A stretch of DNA of 6,837 nucleotides from Chloroflexota bacterium (GTDB taxonomy: Bacteria > Chloroflexota > Limnocylindria > Limnocylindrales > CSP1-4): positions 1 through 6,837 of the forward strand of contig JAJYGO010000219.1 in the NCBI GenBank assembly GCA_021785115.1. Direction: 5' to 3'. The stretch's first letter is position 1, and every line of letters begins with the position of its first letter. Made by a program: the position numbers and the translations under genes. The notes beneath the pieces were generated by a model. That model was given only the letters and a program-made list of their open reading frames with translations. It was not told the DNA's origin and made no database searches. This document shows, in pieces, positions 1 through 5,548 of the stretch.

Positions 1-597
1 GACACGATCGCAGCTCCGCTCGACCTCCGGGAGGTTGTGCGAGGAGAGGAAGAGGGTCCGCCCGGCGGCCCGGGCGTCGGCCACGAGAGCCAGGAACTCG
101 CGCTGCATCAGGGGGTCCAGCCCTGACGTGGGCTCGTCCATCACCAGCAGAGGCTCGTGCCCCATGAAGACCTGGACGACCGCCACCTTCTGCCGGTTGC
201 CGCGCGAGAGCTTGCGGATGTGCACGGCCGGATCGAGCTCGAGCCGCTCGGCGACCGGCCGCCACGCCCCCTTCGGCAGGCCGCGAAGGGTCGCCAGGTA
301 GTCGAGCTGCTCGGCGGCCGTGAGCTCGCCCAGGTAGCCGGGATCGCTCGGCAGGTAGGCCATCGTTCGGTGGACCTGCGGAGCCCGTGCCCACGTGTCG
401 AGCCCGAAGATCCGGGCCGAGCCCGACGTCGGCCGGATGGCCCCGGCCAGCAGCCGGATCGTGGTCGTCTTCCCGGCGCCGTTGGGGCCAAGGAAGCCGA
501 AGACCTCGCCTTCGGAGATCGCGAACTCCACGTCGACGATCCCCCGCCGGGATCCGTACGACCGTGTCAGCGCGGTCGTCTCGATGACGTTGGGCAT
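1..597 (-). CDS. ABC transporter ATP-binding protein (3' end outside window)
   Basis: This is the nucleotide-binding subunit of an ABC transporter and would power a membrane partner encoded outside the window. The 199 visible residues hold a full ATPase core: Walker A GPNGAGKTT (38-46), signature LSRGNRQKV (130-138), Walker B LLVMDE (150-155), D-loop SGLD (158-161) and H-loop SSHN (His187). The usual Q-loop glutamine is replaced: the segment reads YLPSDP (81-86) with Ser84. I recall Gly/Ser at this site in DrrA/YhaQ-like ATPases that pair with ABC-2 permeases, so an ABC-2-type exporter is the likely setting; that is inference. The ATG at 597 starts a standard N-terminus (MPNVIETTALTRSYG) and has only a weak purine-rich stretch (GGTGG) upstream. 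The reading frame is still open at base 1; roughly the last third is missing. The gene is divergent from the deaminase gene. The substrate cannot be told. Confidence 0.93.
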   Translation of the reverse strand, partial: MPNVIETTALTRSYGSRRGIVDVEFAISEGEVFGFLGPNGAGKTTTIRLLAGAIRPTSGSARIFGLDTWARAPQVHRTMAYLPSDPGYLGELTAAEQLDYLATLRGLPKGAWRPVAERLELDPAVHIRKLSRGNRQKVAVVQVFMGHEPLLVMDEPTSGLDPLMQREFLALVADARAAGRTLFLSSHNLPEVERSCDRV

Positions 598-616
598 GCT
601 GACCACCGTCCCTGCG

Positions 617-631
617 CCGCCCCGGGGGCGG
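617..631. repeat. GC palindrome upstream of the ABC ATPase start
   Basis: CCGCCCC-g-GGGGCGG is a palindrome with 7-bp arms around one base, 20 bp upstream of the ABC ATPase start codon. It could be an operator, or a short hairpin (CCGCC/GGCGG stem, 5-nt loop) in the leader of that gene. All bases are G or C, so in DNA of this composition chance is a real alternative. Confidence 0.3.
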
Positions 632-695
632 TCGCGCGCATGGAGACGCCCGCTGCCCCGGCACTGCGCGCATCCGGGGCGCCGACCGCGCGGCG

Positions 696-761
696 TCGAC
701 CGGACAGGCTGAGCCCACGCGTGGAGCCGTGACAGGGCCCTTCGGCCCGATCGACCGGACA
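696..761. repeat. 11-bp direct repeat flanking a palindrome in the divergent intergenic region
   Basis: TCGACCGGACA occurs exactly at 696-706 and again at 751-761, 55 bp apart start to start. Between the copies lie the perfect palindrome CCACGCGTGG (715-724) and a small hairpin GGGCC-cttc-GGCCC (735-748). The cluster sits between two divergent genes, where a shared regulator would bind. It is the only non-coding content I can describe in the 224 bases from 598 to 821 apart from the palindrome at 617 and the promoter box at 810. A binding role is inference. Confidence 0.35.
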
Positions 762-809
762 CTGGTCACGCATGAGTCGGGGTGACTTCCGGCCCCTGCA
801 GCGGCGTTG

Positions 810-815
810 TACGCT
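810..815 (+). promoter_or_regulatory. -10-like box TACGCT, possible leaderless promoter of the deaminase gene
   Basis: TACGCT fits the TAnnnT pattern and ends exactly 6 bases before the GTG at 822, so transcription would be expected to start at or next to the start codon. No Shine-Dalgarno sequence precedes this start. No convincing -35 box is seen. Confidence 0.45.
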
Positions 816-821
816 CTGGGC

Positions 822-1892
822 GTGCTGACGATCGACACGATCCGGCGTGCGCCCAAGGTGCTCCTGCACGATCACCTCGACGGTGGGCTGCGTCCTGGCA
901 CCCTCGTCGAGCTGGCGCGGGACGTCGGGTACCGCGGGCTGCCGACCGAGGACCCGGGGGAGCTCGCCGGGATCATCCGGCGGGGCGCGGACCGCAAGAG
1001 CCTCGAGCTGTACCTCGAGACGTTCGCGCACACGGTCGCGGTCCTGCAGACGCGCGACGCGCTCATCCGCGTGGCCGCGGAATGCGCCGAGGACCTTGCG
1101 GCCGACGGGATCGTCTACGCCGAGGTACGGCACGCGCCCGAGCTGTCGACCGAGCGCGGGTTGTCGCTCGACGAGGTCGTGGAGGCGATCCTGGAGGGTT
1201 TCCAGCGGGGCAGCGAGGGGCACGGCATCACGGTCCGCTTCATCGCGACCGCCATGCGCACGGCGGCGCGCTCCCTCGAGATCGCCAGGCTCGCGGTCCG
1301 CCACTGCGACGAGGGCGTGGTGGGCTTCGACATCGCAGGTGCGGAAGCCGGCTTCCCGCCGAGCCGGCACCTGGATGCCTTCCAGCTGATCCAGCACGAG
1401 AACTTCCACATCACGATCCATGCGGGCGAGAGCTTCGGGCTCCCGTCCATCTGGGAGGCGCTGCAGTGGTGCGGGGCGGAACGGCTGGGCCACGGGGTCC
1501 GGATCGTGGATGACATCACCAGCGGGCCGGATGGGCAGCCGGTGCTGGGCCGGCTCGCCGCGTACGTCCGGGACCGGCGCGTGCCGCTCGAGATGTGCCC
1601 GTCGTCGAACGTGCACACGGGCGCCGCGCGCAGCATCGAGGAGCATCCCATCGAGCTGCTGCGCCGCCTGCGCTTCCGGGTGACGGTCAATACCGACAAC
1701 CGGCTGATGAGCGGGGTGAGCCTCTCGAGCGAGTTCGCGCTGCTGGCCGATACGTTCGGGCTCGACCTGGACGACCTGGAATGGCTCACGCTCAACGCGA
1801 TGAAGAGCGCCTTCTGCCACTTCGACGAGCGGCTGGCACTCATCAACGGCGCGATCAAGCCGGGGTACGCCCGCCTCCGTTACGCGCTCTGA
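822..1892 (+). CDS. add: Adenosine deaminase
   Basis: A zinc hydrolase predicted to deaminate adenosine (and probably deoxyadenosine) to inosine in cytosolic purine salvage. The 356-aa product has family-typical length and all landmark motifs in order: [10 protein letters not shown] (16-25, HxH zinc ligands), GFDIAGAE (168-175), IHAGES (199-204, His zinc ligand and catalytic Glu), RLGHGVRI (221-228, catalytic His), CPSSN (259-263) and VNTDN (289-293, zinc-ligand Asp292). The last motif is NTDN rather than the NTDD of mammalian enzymes; from memory this is usual in actinobacterial Add. I chose GTG 822 because [18 protein letters not shown] is a normal N-terminus and a -10-like box lies just upstream. 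TTG 807 is in frame, would add five residues, and also lacks an SD. The 3' end overlaps the convergent nitroreductase-family gene by 13 bp, including both stop codons. Confidence 0.95.
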   Translation: MLTIDTIRRAPKVLLHDHLDGGLRPGTLVELARDVGYRGLPTEDPGELAGIIRRGADRKSLELYLETFAHTVAVLQTRDALIRVAAECAEDLAADGIVYAEVRHAPELSTERGLSLDEVVEAILEGFQRGSEGHGITVRFIATAMRTAARSLEIARLAVRHCDEGVVGFDIAGAEAGFPPSRHLDAFQLIQHENFHITIHAGESFGLPSIWEALQWCGAERLGHGVRIVDDITSGPDGQPVLGRLAAYVRDRRVPLEMCPSSNVHTGAARSIEEHPIELLRRLRFRVTVNTDNRLMSGVSLSSEFALLADTFGLDLDDLEWLTLNAMKSAFCHFDERLALINGAIKPGYARLRYAL

Positions 1893-2386
1893 CGCCCGGC
1901 TCGGGGCCCACCCGGGTCGGACCCCGGCGCCGGTGCACGCCCTCCCGGCCCCTCGTTCGTCTCGATCCGGTAGTAGCGCCCGACCGATCGGACGTGACGG
2001 CGAGCCAGCCAGTAGATGGCGTTGCCGGGGAACGGATGCTGGCGGAACGTCGCGCGGATCACCGACTCGCGCTCGGGCCCGTCCGGGAGCAGCGCCGCCC
2101 GCACCGGCTCCGGTGCGACGCCGTGACGCAGCAACTCCCCCGATCCGGCCGCATCGAGGTTGCGCGTCCATGGACACTCCCCGTCGGGGTGCCCCAGGTA
2201 CCGCCGGGCGCCGTCGGTCAGCAGCCCCAGAAAGACCGACCTCGGGACGCCGGTCCGCCGGCCGGGCACCACGAGCACGACCGTGTTGCCCACCCCGAAC
2301 CTGCGCCACCACGCGCCGATGGCCGGGTCGAGCAGCCGCAGGAGACGGTAGAAACGGGGAAAGAACCGGTGCCACGCGGCGTCCAT
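1880..2386 (-). CDS. Nitroreductase/deazaflavin-dependent oxidoreductase family protein
   Basis: The 168-aa product resembles the Ddn-like deazaflavin (F420)-dependent nitroreductase/quinone reductase family, small split-barrel proteins common in mycobacteria and other high-GC bacteria. Supporting features are an amphipathic N-terminus (residues 1-30), the hydrophobic strand [18 protein letters not shown] (34-51) carrying the family-like GRRTGxPR segment, and [13 protein letters not shown] (69-81), which matches the family's W-x-x-N-L turn. A second block, [16 protein letters not shown] (115-130), follows. The C-terminal tail from about 145 is Gly/Pro/Arg-rich and probably disordered. The ATG at 2386 has no SD but has CATACT ending 6 bases upstream. 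The TAA at 1880-1882 lies inside the deaminase gene. Cofactor (F420 or FMN) and substrate are unknown, and no F420 biosynthesis gene is visible. Family confidence is good; specific function is low. Confidence 0.85.
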   Translation of the reverse strand: MDAAWHRFFPRFYRLLRLLDPAIGAWWRRFGVGNTVVLVVPGRRTGVPRSVFLGLLTDGARRYLGHPDGECPWTRNLDAAGSGELLRHGVAPEPVRAALLPDGPERESVIRATFRQHPFPGNAIYWLARRHVRSVGRYYRIETNEGPGGRAPAPGSDPGGPRAGRQSA

Positions 2387-2392
2387 CGACGC

Positions 2393-2398
2393 AGTATG
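2393..2398 (-). promoter_or_regulatory. -10-like box CATACT, possible leaderless promoter of the nitroreductase-family gene
   Basis: Read on the minus strand, CATACT (four of six bases of TATAAT) ends 6 bases before the ATG at 2386, the same spacing as the TACGCT/GTG pair at 810-824. There is no SD ahead of the ATG. Just upstream, ATTCG (2401-2405) and CGAAT (2417-2421) form an imperfect dyad in the divergent region. Confidence 0.45.
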
Positions 2399-2435
2399 GT
2401 ATTCGTGCCGGACGTGCGAATATCACAGGCATGCG

Positions 2436-2441
2436 TATGAT
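2436..2441 (+). promoter_or_regulatory. -10 box TATGAT, probable promoter of the PLP-enzyme gene
   Basis: TATGAT matches the -10 consensus at five of six positions and stands out in this GC-rich DNA. It would place transcription start near 2448 and leave a leader of about 55-65 bases. The -35 region is weak (around cgtgcg, 2413-2418). Confidence 0.45.
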
Positions 2442-2442
2442 G

Positions 2443-2485
2443 CGGCGCGAGACACGCGCCGTTTCCTGCGCCTGGCGCGCCGTTT
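2443..2485 (+). repeat. Tandem repeat with alternative pairing arms in the PLP-enzyme leader
   Basis: CGCGCCGTTT occurs twice, at 2455-2464 and 2476-2485, exactly 21 bp apart. An upstream arm CGGCGCG (2443-2449) is the perfect complement of CGCGCCG in either copy. It can form a 7-bp stem with a 5-nt loop (agaca) with the first copy, followed by TTT, or pair instead with the second copy, followed by TTTT. This could be an operator of two half-sites two helical turns apart or an attenuator-like RNA element. If transcription starts near 2448, only a DNA role remains for the first arm. Confidence 0.4.
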
Positions 2486-2501
2486 TCGTAGCCGCTGGAG
2501 G

Positions 2502-3875
2502 ATGGTCGCAGCCGTGATCGCCGTCGATCGTTCCCGTCTCGCCACGCTCATGGAGCGCGAGGAGCGGCGGTTCGCCGGAGAGCACCCACGCTCGCGGGAA
2601 CTCCACGAACGCGCGCGCCGCTCACTCCCGGGCGGGGTGCCGATGCTCTGGATGACGAAGTGGGCGGGCCCGTTCCCGGTCTTCGTGGACAGCGCGCAGG
2701 GCGCCCACTTCCGCGATGTCGACGGCCACGAGTACGTGGACCTGTGCCTGGGCGATACCGGTGCGATGACCGGCCACGGGCCGGAGGCGACGCTGGGGGC
2801 CGTGCGGCGCCAGCTCGAGCACGGCATCACCCACATGCTGCCCACCGACGACGCGGCGGCGGCAGGCGAGCTGCTGGCCGCGCGGTTCGGGGTCCCGGCA
2901 TGGCAGTTCACGCTCTCGGCCACCGACGCGAACCGCTTTGCCCTCCGCCTCGCACGGGCCATCACGGGACGGCCGAAGATCCTGGTGTTCGACTACTGCT
3001 ACCACGGCACGGTCGACGAGACGTTTGCGACGCTCCGCGACGACGGCACGGTGGGTCCCCGGCGCGGGAACATCGGGCCCGCGGTGGACCCGGCGGTGAC
3101 AACCCGCGTCGTCGAGTTCAACGACATCGCGGCGTTGGAGCGCGAGCTCGCGTCGGGCGACGTGGCGGCCGTCCTGGCCGAGCCCGCGCTGACGAACATC
3201 GGGATCGTGCTGCCGGACCCCGGCTTCCACGAGGCGTTGCGCGAGGCGACCCGCCGGGCCGGGACGTTGCTGATCCTCGACGAGACGCACACGCTGTGTG
3301 CCGGCCCGGGTGGTTACACCGGCGAGCATCGGCTGCAGCCCGACATGCTGGTCGTGGGCAAGGCCATCGGCGGCGGAATCCCCTCCGGCGCGTACGGGCT
3401 GAGTGCCGGGATCGCGGACCGGCTGGCGACGCTGACCACGATGGAGGACGTAGACGTGGGTGGCATCGGGGGGACACTGGCCGGGAACGCGCTGTCGCTC
3501 GCCGCGGTCCGCGCCACGCTGGAGCGCGTCCTGACGGCCGACGCGTTCGCGCGGATGCGCCCGCTCGCGGAGCGGTGGACGGCCGGCGTCGAGGGCGTGC
3601 TCCGGACGCACGCCGTGCCCTGGCACGTCACGCGCCTGGGGACCCGGGCCGAGTATCACTTCCTCCCGAACGCCCCCCGAAACGGCCGCGAGGCGGCCGC
3701 GGCCGCGGACTTCGAACTCGAGCGGTACCTGCACCTTGCCGCGTTGAACCGGGGAATCCTCCTCACCCCGTTCCACAACATGGCGCTCATGTCGCCCGTC
3801 ACGACGGCCGCGGACGTGGATCGCCACACGGCCGCGTTCGCCGAGACGATCGGGGAGCTCTTCGCCGCCGGCTGA
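2502..3875 (+). CDS. Class III PLP-dependent aminotransferase/aminomutase-like enzyme
   Basis: The 457-aa product is a fold-type I, class III (subgroup II) PLP enzyme, closest by eye to glutamate-1-semialdehyde 2,1-aminomutase. Landmarks: LPGGVPM (42-48), FRDVDGHEYVDL (70-81), YCYHG (165-169, ring stacking), AEP (227-229), ILDE (258-261, Asp260 to pyridine N), LVVGK (283-287, Lys287 Schiff base), GGGIPSGAYG (290-299) and GTLAGN (324-329). Two cofactor-pocket motifs are unusual: LSATDANR (138-145) where SGTEA is expected, and DETHT (260-264) where DEVMT/DEVQT is expected. The substrate is therefore open: aminotransferase, aminomutase, or a PLP lyase of the same fold. A GGAGG at 2497-2501 touches ATG 2502, too close to serve it; GTG 2514 lies 12 bases after it and is the main alternative start. 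No partner gene is adjacent. Confidence 0.9.
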   Translation: MVAAVIAVDRSRLATLMEREERRFAGEHPRSRELHERARRSLPGGVPMLWMTKWAGPFPVFVDSAQGAHFRDVDGHEYVDLCLGDTGAMTGHGPEATLGAVRRQLEHGITHMLPTDDAAAAGELLAARFGVPAWQFTLSATDANRFALRLARAITGRPKILVFDYCYHGTVDETFATLRDDGTVGPRRGNIGPAVDPAVTTRVVEFNDIAALERELASGDVAAVLAEPALTNIGIVLPDPGFHEALREATRRAGTLLILDETHTLCAGPGGYTGEHRLQPDMLVVGKAIGGGIPSGAYGLSAGIADRLATLTTMEDVDVGGIGGTLAGNALSLAAVRATLERVLTADAFARMRPLAERWTAGVEGVLRTHAVPWHVTRLGTRAEYHFLPNAPRNGREAAAAADFELERYLHLAALNRGILLTPFHNMALMSPVTTAADVDRHTAAFAETIGELFAAG

Positions 3876-3982
3876 GAAGCGCCCGGCGGCCGCGTGAGGT
3901 CCGCCGTCCGCCATTCGGCTCGCCGCTCCTGCCGACCACCGGCGACCACCGGGTGCGCCGGGGTGGACCGATCCGCTCGGCC

Positions 3983-4005
3983 CCCGGCCCGCCCGATGGG
4001 CCGGG
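3983..4005 (+). terminator. Strong hairpin downstream of the PLP-enzyme gene
   Basis: CCCGGCCC and GGGCCGGG form a perfect 8-bp GC stem with a 7-nt loop (gcccgat), 108 bases after the stop codon. No T-run follows, so it may act with Rho or merely protect the 3' end. It is the only clear structure between the stop at 3875 and the promoter region starting near 4058. Confidence 0.45.
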
Positions 4006-4057
4006 CCGTTCAGCCCCTGCCGGGGTCCGCCACGGGGAGCCGGTAGGAGGAGCCAGA

Positions 4058-4151
4058 TGTGACTTTCGGCACTTCACAATATTCCCAAATGGGACCCGGA
4101 CGCGGTATGCTTCCGTCCGTCCGGATGTTGACGCGTCCCCACATCCGGACG
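4058..4151 (+). promoter_or_regulatory. Multi-dyad promoter region of the propeller lipoprotein gene
   Basis: This stretch is locally AT-richer than its surroundings. In order: TGTGA-N11-TCACA (4058-4078); TCCCA-AA-TGGGA (4083-4094); -10 box TATGCT (4106-4111); and the 11-bp perfect inverted repeat CGTCCGGATGT / ACATCCGGACG (4118-4128 and 4141-4151, 12-nt loop). TTCCCA (4082-4087), 18 bases before TATGCT, is a plausible -35 and lies inside the second dyad. The long inverted repeat starts about where the RNA would begin, so it could be an operator over +1 or a 5' RNA hairpin. GGGACC (4091-4096) with CGTC (4114-4117) is an alternative ECF-sigma-like pair. All roles are inferred. Confidence 0.55.
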
Positions 4152-4192
4152 AGAGCCGACGCGTGCCCGAAGGACACAGGCAGGAGGACGCG

Positions 4193-5221
4193 ATGAGGCG
4201 CGGTTCCCCGGGAGATTCGGCAGACCGGATTCGCCCGGGTGGACTGCGCGGGGTCCTCGCGGCGGTTGCCGTGGTCGGGCTCGTCGCCGGTGGATGCGGG
4301 TCCGTCGGAGCGCCCGCCCAGACCGCCCCGCCCGACGCCATCGGCAACGAGCTCGCCGCCGTCGGCGTCGACGTGCCGCTTCCGTCGCCCACCGCGCCCG
4401 GCTGGCAGGTCGCCTGGGTCACCCCGTCGGTGCAGCTGACCGGTCTCGCCGTCTTCAACCCGAACAGCGTCTGGGTGGCCGCCTCGGACGGCATCGTCTA
4501 CTCCTGGGACGGCACCGGCTGGCACGTACAGCACGTCGATGACGACGTCACCCAGATGGTGGCCGTGGACCCCGGCGACGCGTGGGTGGCAAGCGACGAT
4601 GGGATTCGTCACTGGAACGGGTCGAAATGGAGACTCACCAGTCGCGATGGCAGCGTCACGGCGCTCGCGGCGGTCGATGCGCGGCACGCGTGGGCGGCGT
4701 CCGCCGCCGGCATCCGGGCCTGGGACGGAAGCGGTTGGCCGCTGGTCTACCCGAGCGACGGAGCCCGGTTCGCCGGGATCGCCGCCCTGGACGCGTCGCA
4801 CGCCTGGGCAGTGGGTACCGCACCCGACGGCTCCGGCGTGGTGGTCGCATGGAACGGGTCACGCTGGACCCTGCAGGCCGCGGTGCCCGAGCCGCTTTCG
4901 GCCGTGTACGCCGCCGATGCCCGGCACGCGTGGGCCGTGAGCCCTGATGGGTCCATCTACGCCTGGAACGGCGTGGCGTGGCAGCTGGCGGTCGACCTGC
5001 ACCTGGTGCTCACCAGCGTCGCCGGCACCGGCGCCTCGCACGTCTGGGCCACCGCGGCCTCGGGCCAGGTCCTCTTCCACGACGGCGCCACCTGGCACGT
5101 GCAGTACCTGGCACCGACGTCCCTGTCTGCCGTCGTCGCGCTGAACCCGACAGACGTGTGGGCGATCGGCTTCGACACCGTCTACACCACCCAGGGCTCC
5201 GCCGGAAGTTCGGGCTCCTGA
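4193..5221 (+). CDS. Lipoprotein with predicted seven-bladed beta-propeller
   Basis: The 342-aa product starts at an ATG preceded by AGGAGG with a 5-base spacer. Residues 1-35 look like a lipoprotein signal: Arg-rich start, hydrophobic core (20-32) and VAGGC with acylatable Cys35, so the mature protein should be anchored outside the membrane. A Pro/Ala-rich spacer (36-69) leads to seven repeats of 32-42 residues starting near 80, 119, 155, 193, 235, 272 and 311. Each has an (A/V)W core (Trp94, 131, 167, 205, 247, 285, 323), and the first six end in a (D/N)Gxx(W) strand (Trp110, 146, 182, 225, 263, 301). The seventh lacks that strand, while GWQVAWVTPS (70-79) before blade 1 matches it, suggesting N-terminal closure of the ring. 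Ligand or partner unknown; no catalytic motif seen. A hairpin follows 5 bases after the stop. Confidence 0.88.
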   Translation: MRRGSPGDSADRIRPGGLRGVLAAVAVVGLVAGGCGSVGAPAQTAPPDAIGNELAAVGVDVPLPSPTAPGWQVAWVTPSVQLTGLAVFNPNSVWVAASDGIVYSWDGTGWHVQHVDDDVTQMVAVDPGDAWVASDDGIRHWNGSKWRLTSRDGSVTALAAVDARHAWAASAAGIRAWDGSGWPLVYPSDGARFAGIAALDASHAWAVGTAPDGSGVVVAWNGSRWTLQAAVPEPLSAVYAADARHAWAVSPDGSIYAWNGVAWQLAVDLHLVLTSVAGTGASHVWATAASGQVLFHDGATWHVQYLAPTSLSAVVALNPTDVWAIGFDTVYTTQGSAGSSGS

Positions 5222-5226
5222 CGCGA

Positions 5227-5260
5227 CGAGACCGCGCCCCTCCTGCGGAGCGCGGTCTCG
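5227..5260 (+). terminator. Terminator-like hairpin after the lipoprotein gene
   Basis: CGAGACCGCGC (5227-5237) and GCGCGGTCTCG (5250-5260) form a perfect 11-bp stem with a 12-nt loop, starting 5 bases after the TGA. Only a weak T-rich stretch (agttcgttgt) follows, so it is a hairpin-type terminator without a classical U-tract. Confidence 0.6.
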
Positions 5261-5268
5261 AGTTCGTT

Positions 5269-5308
5269 GTCGGTGGCGGTCCCGTCCCAGTTCGGGCTCG
5301 CCACCGAC
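5269..5308 (-). terminator. Second hairpin, facing the small minus-strand gene
   Basis: GTCGGTGGCG (5269-5278) and CGCCACCGAC (5299-5308) form a perfect 10-bp stem with a 20-nt loop. It begins 18 bases beyond the stop of the minus-strand small gene and lies 8 bases from the lipoprotein hairpin. Its position suits termination of minus-strand transcription, although no U-tract follows. Confidence 0.45.
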
Positions 5309-5326
5309 TCGCTGTGGTGCCCTGCC

Positions 5327-5542
5327 TCAGCCAGGGCGAAGCGGGTTGCCGTTCCTGTCGTGGGGAAGGTCGACGCAGGCGACCCGGCAGCCACGGGCAT
5401 CGTGCCCGGCGAACGGATGGAAATGGCGCCACGCGTGATCGGCGCCCGGGTCCTGCGTGAGCCGGCAACCGCAGGCTGCACAGGTCACGGGCGCTTCAGC
5501 GCCGCGGGTCGCGAGAAACCCAGGATCGGTGAAGCTGTACAT
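5327..5542 (-). CDS. Small Cys/His-rich protein, putative metal-binding, function unknown
   Basis: The 71-aa product is not a family I recognise. It has five cysteines (21, 24, 26, 52, 56) in a CAACGC cluster and a CRVAC pair, with His36, 40, 42, 47 and 61 between and after. CxxC plus CxxxC with interspersed His suggests one zinc site (zinc-ribbon-like), but no standard spacing fits exactly. There is no signal peptide or membrane segment, so it is probably cytosolic. The ATG at 5542 is supported by GGAGG (plus-strand cctcc, 5549-5553) with a 6-base spacer, the best SD spacing on this strand here. It lies 80 bases downstream of the response-regulator stop on the same strand and could be the last gene of that operon or have its own promoter. 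The coding call rests on the SD, the clustered Cys and the flanking hairpin. Confidence 0.65.
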   Translation of the reverse strand: MYSFTDPGFLATRGAEAPVTCAACGCRLTQDPGADHAWRHFHPFAGHDARGCRVACVDLPHDRNGNPLRPG

Positions 5543-5548
5543 GTCATG

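Noticed and set aside
598..821. Possible small gene in the divergent intergenic region
   Set aside because: Short frames here have neither an SD nor recognisable protein features; the region looks regulatory.
567..2606. 679-codon open frame on the minus strand
   Set aside because: It runs antisense through the whole deaminase gene and through the nitroreductase-family gene in another frame. It is Arg/Pro-rich with no recognisable motif: a typical high-GC shadow frame.
2622..3914. 430-codon open frame on the minus strand
   Set aside because: It lies entirely opposite the PLP enzyme, whose motifs are clear. Its composition is Arg/Gly/His-rich with no domain, so it is an antisense shadow.
3876..4057. 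Possible RNA gene or small protein after the PLP enzyme
   Set aside because: Apart from the 8-bp hairpin at 3983-4005 I see no conserved fold, tRNA-like pattern or supported frame.
2660..4192. 5' part of a long plus-strand frame (2660-5221) that would add over 500 residues to the lipoprotein
   Set aside because: The added part is an out-of-frame reading of the PLP-enzyme gene. The lipoprotein has its own SD, start codon and signal peptide at 4193.
5182..5481. 99-codon minus-strand frame overlapping the small Cys/His gene
   Set aside because: It has no SD, no motif, and runs through both terminator hairpins into the lipoprotein gene. The 5327-5542 frame has an SD and clustered Cys residues.
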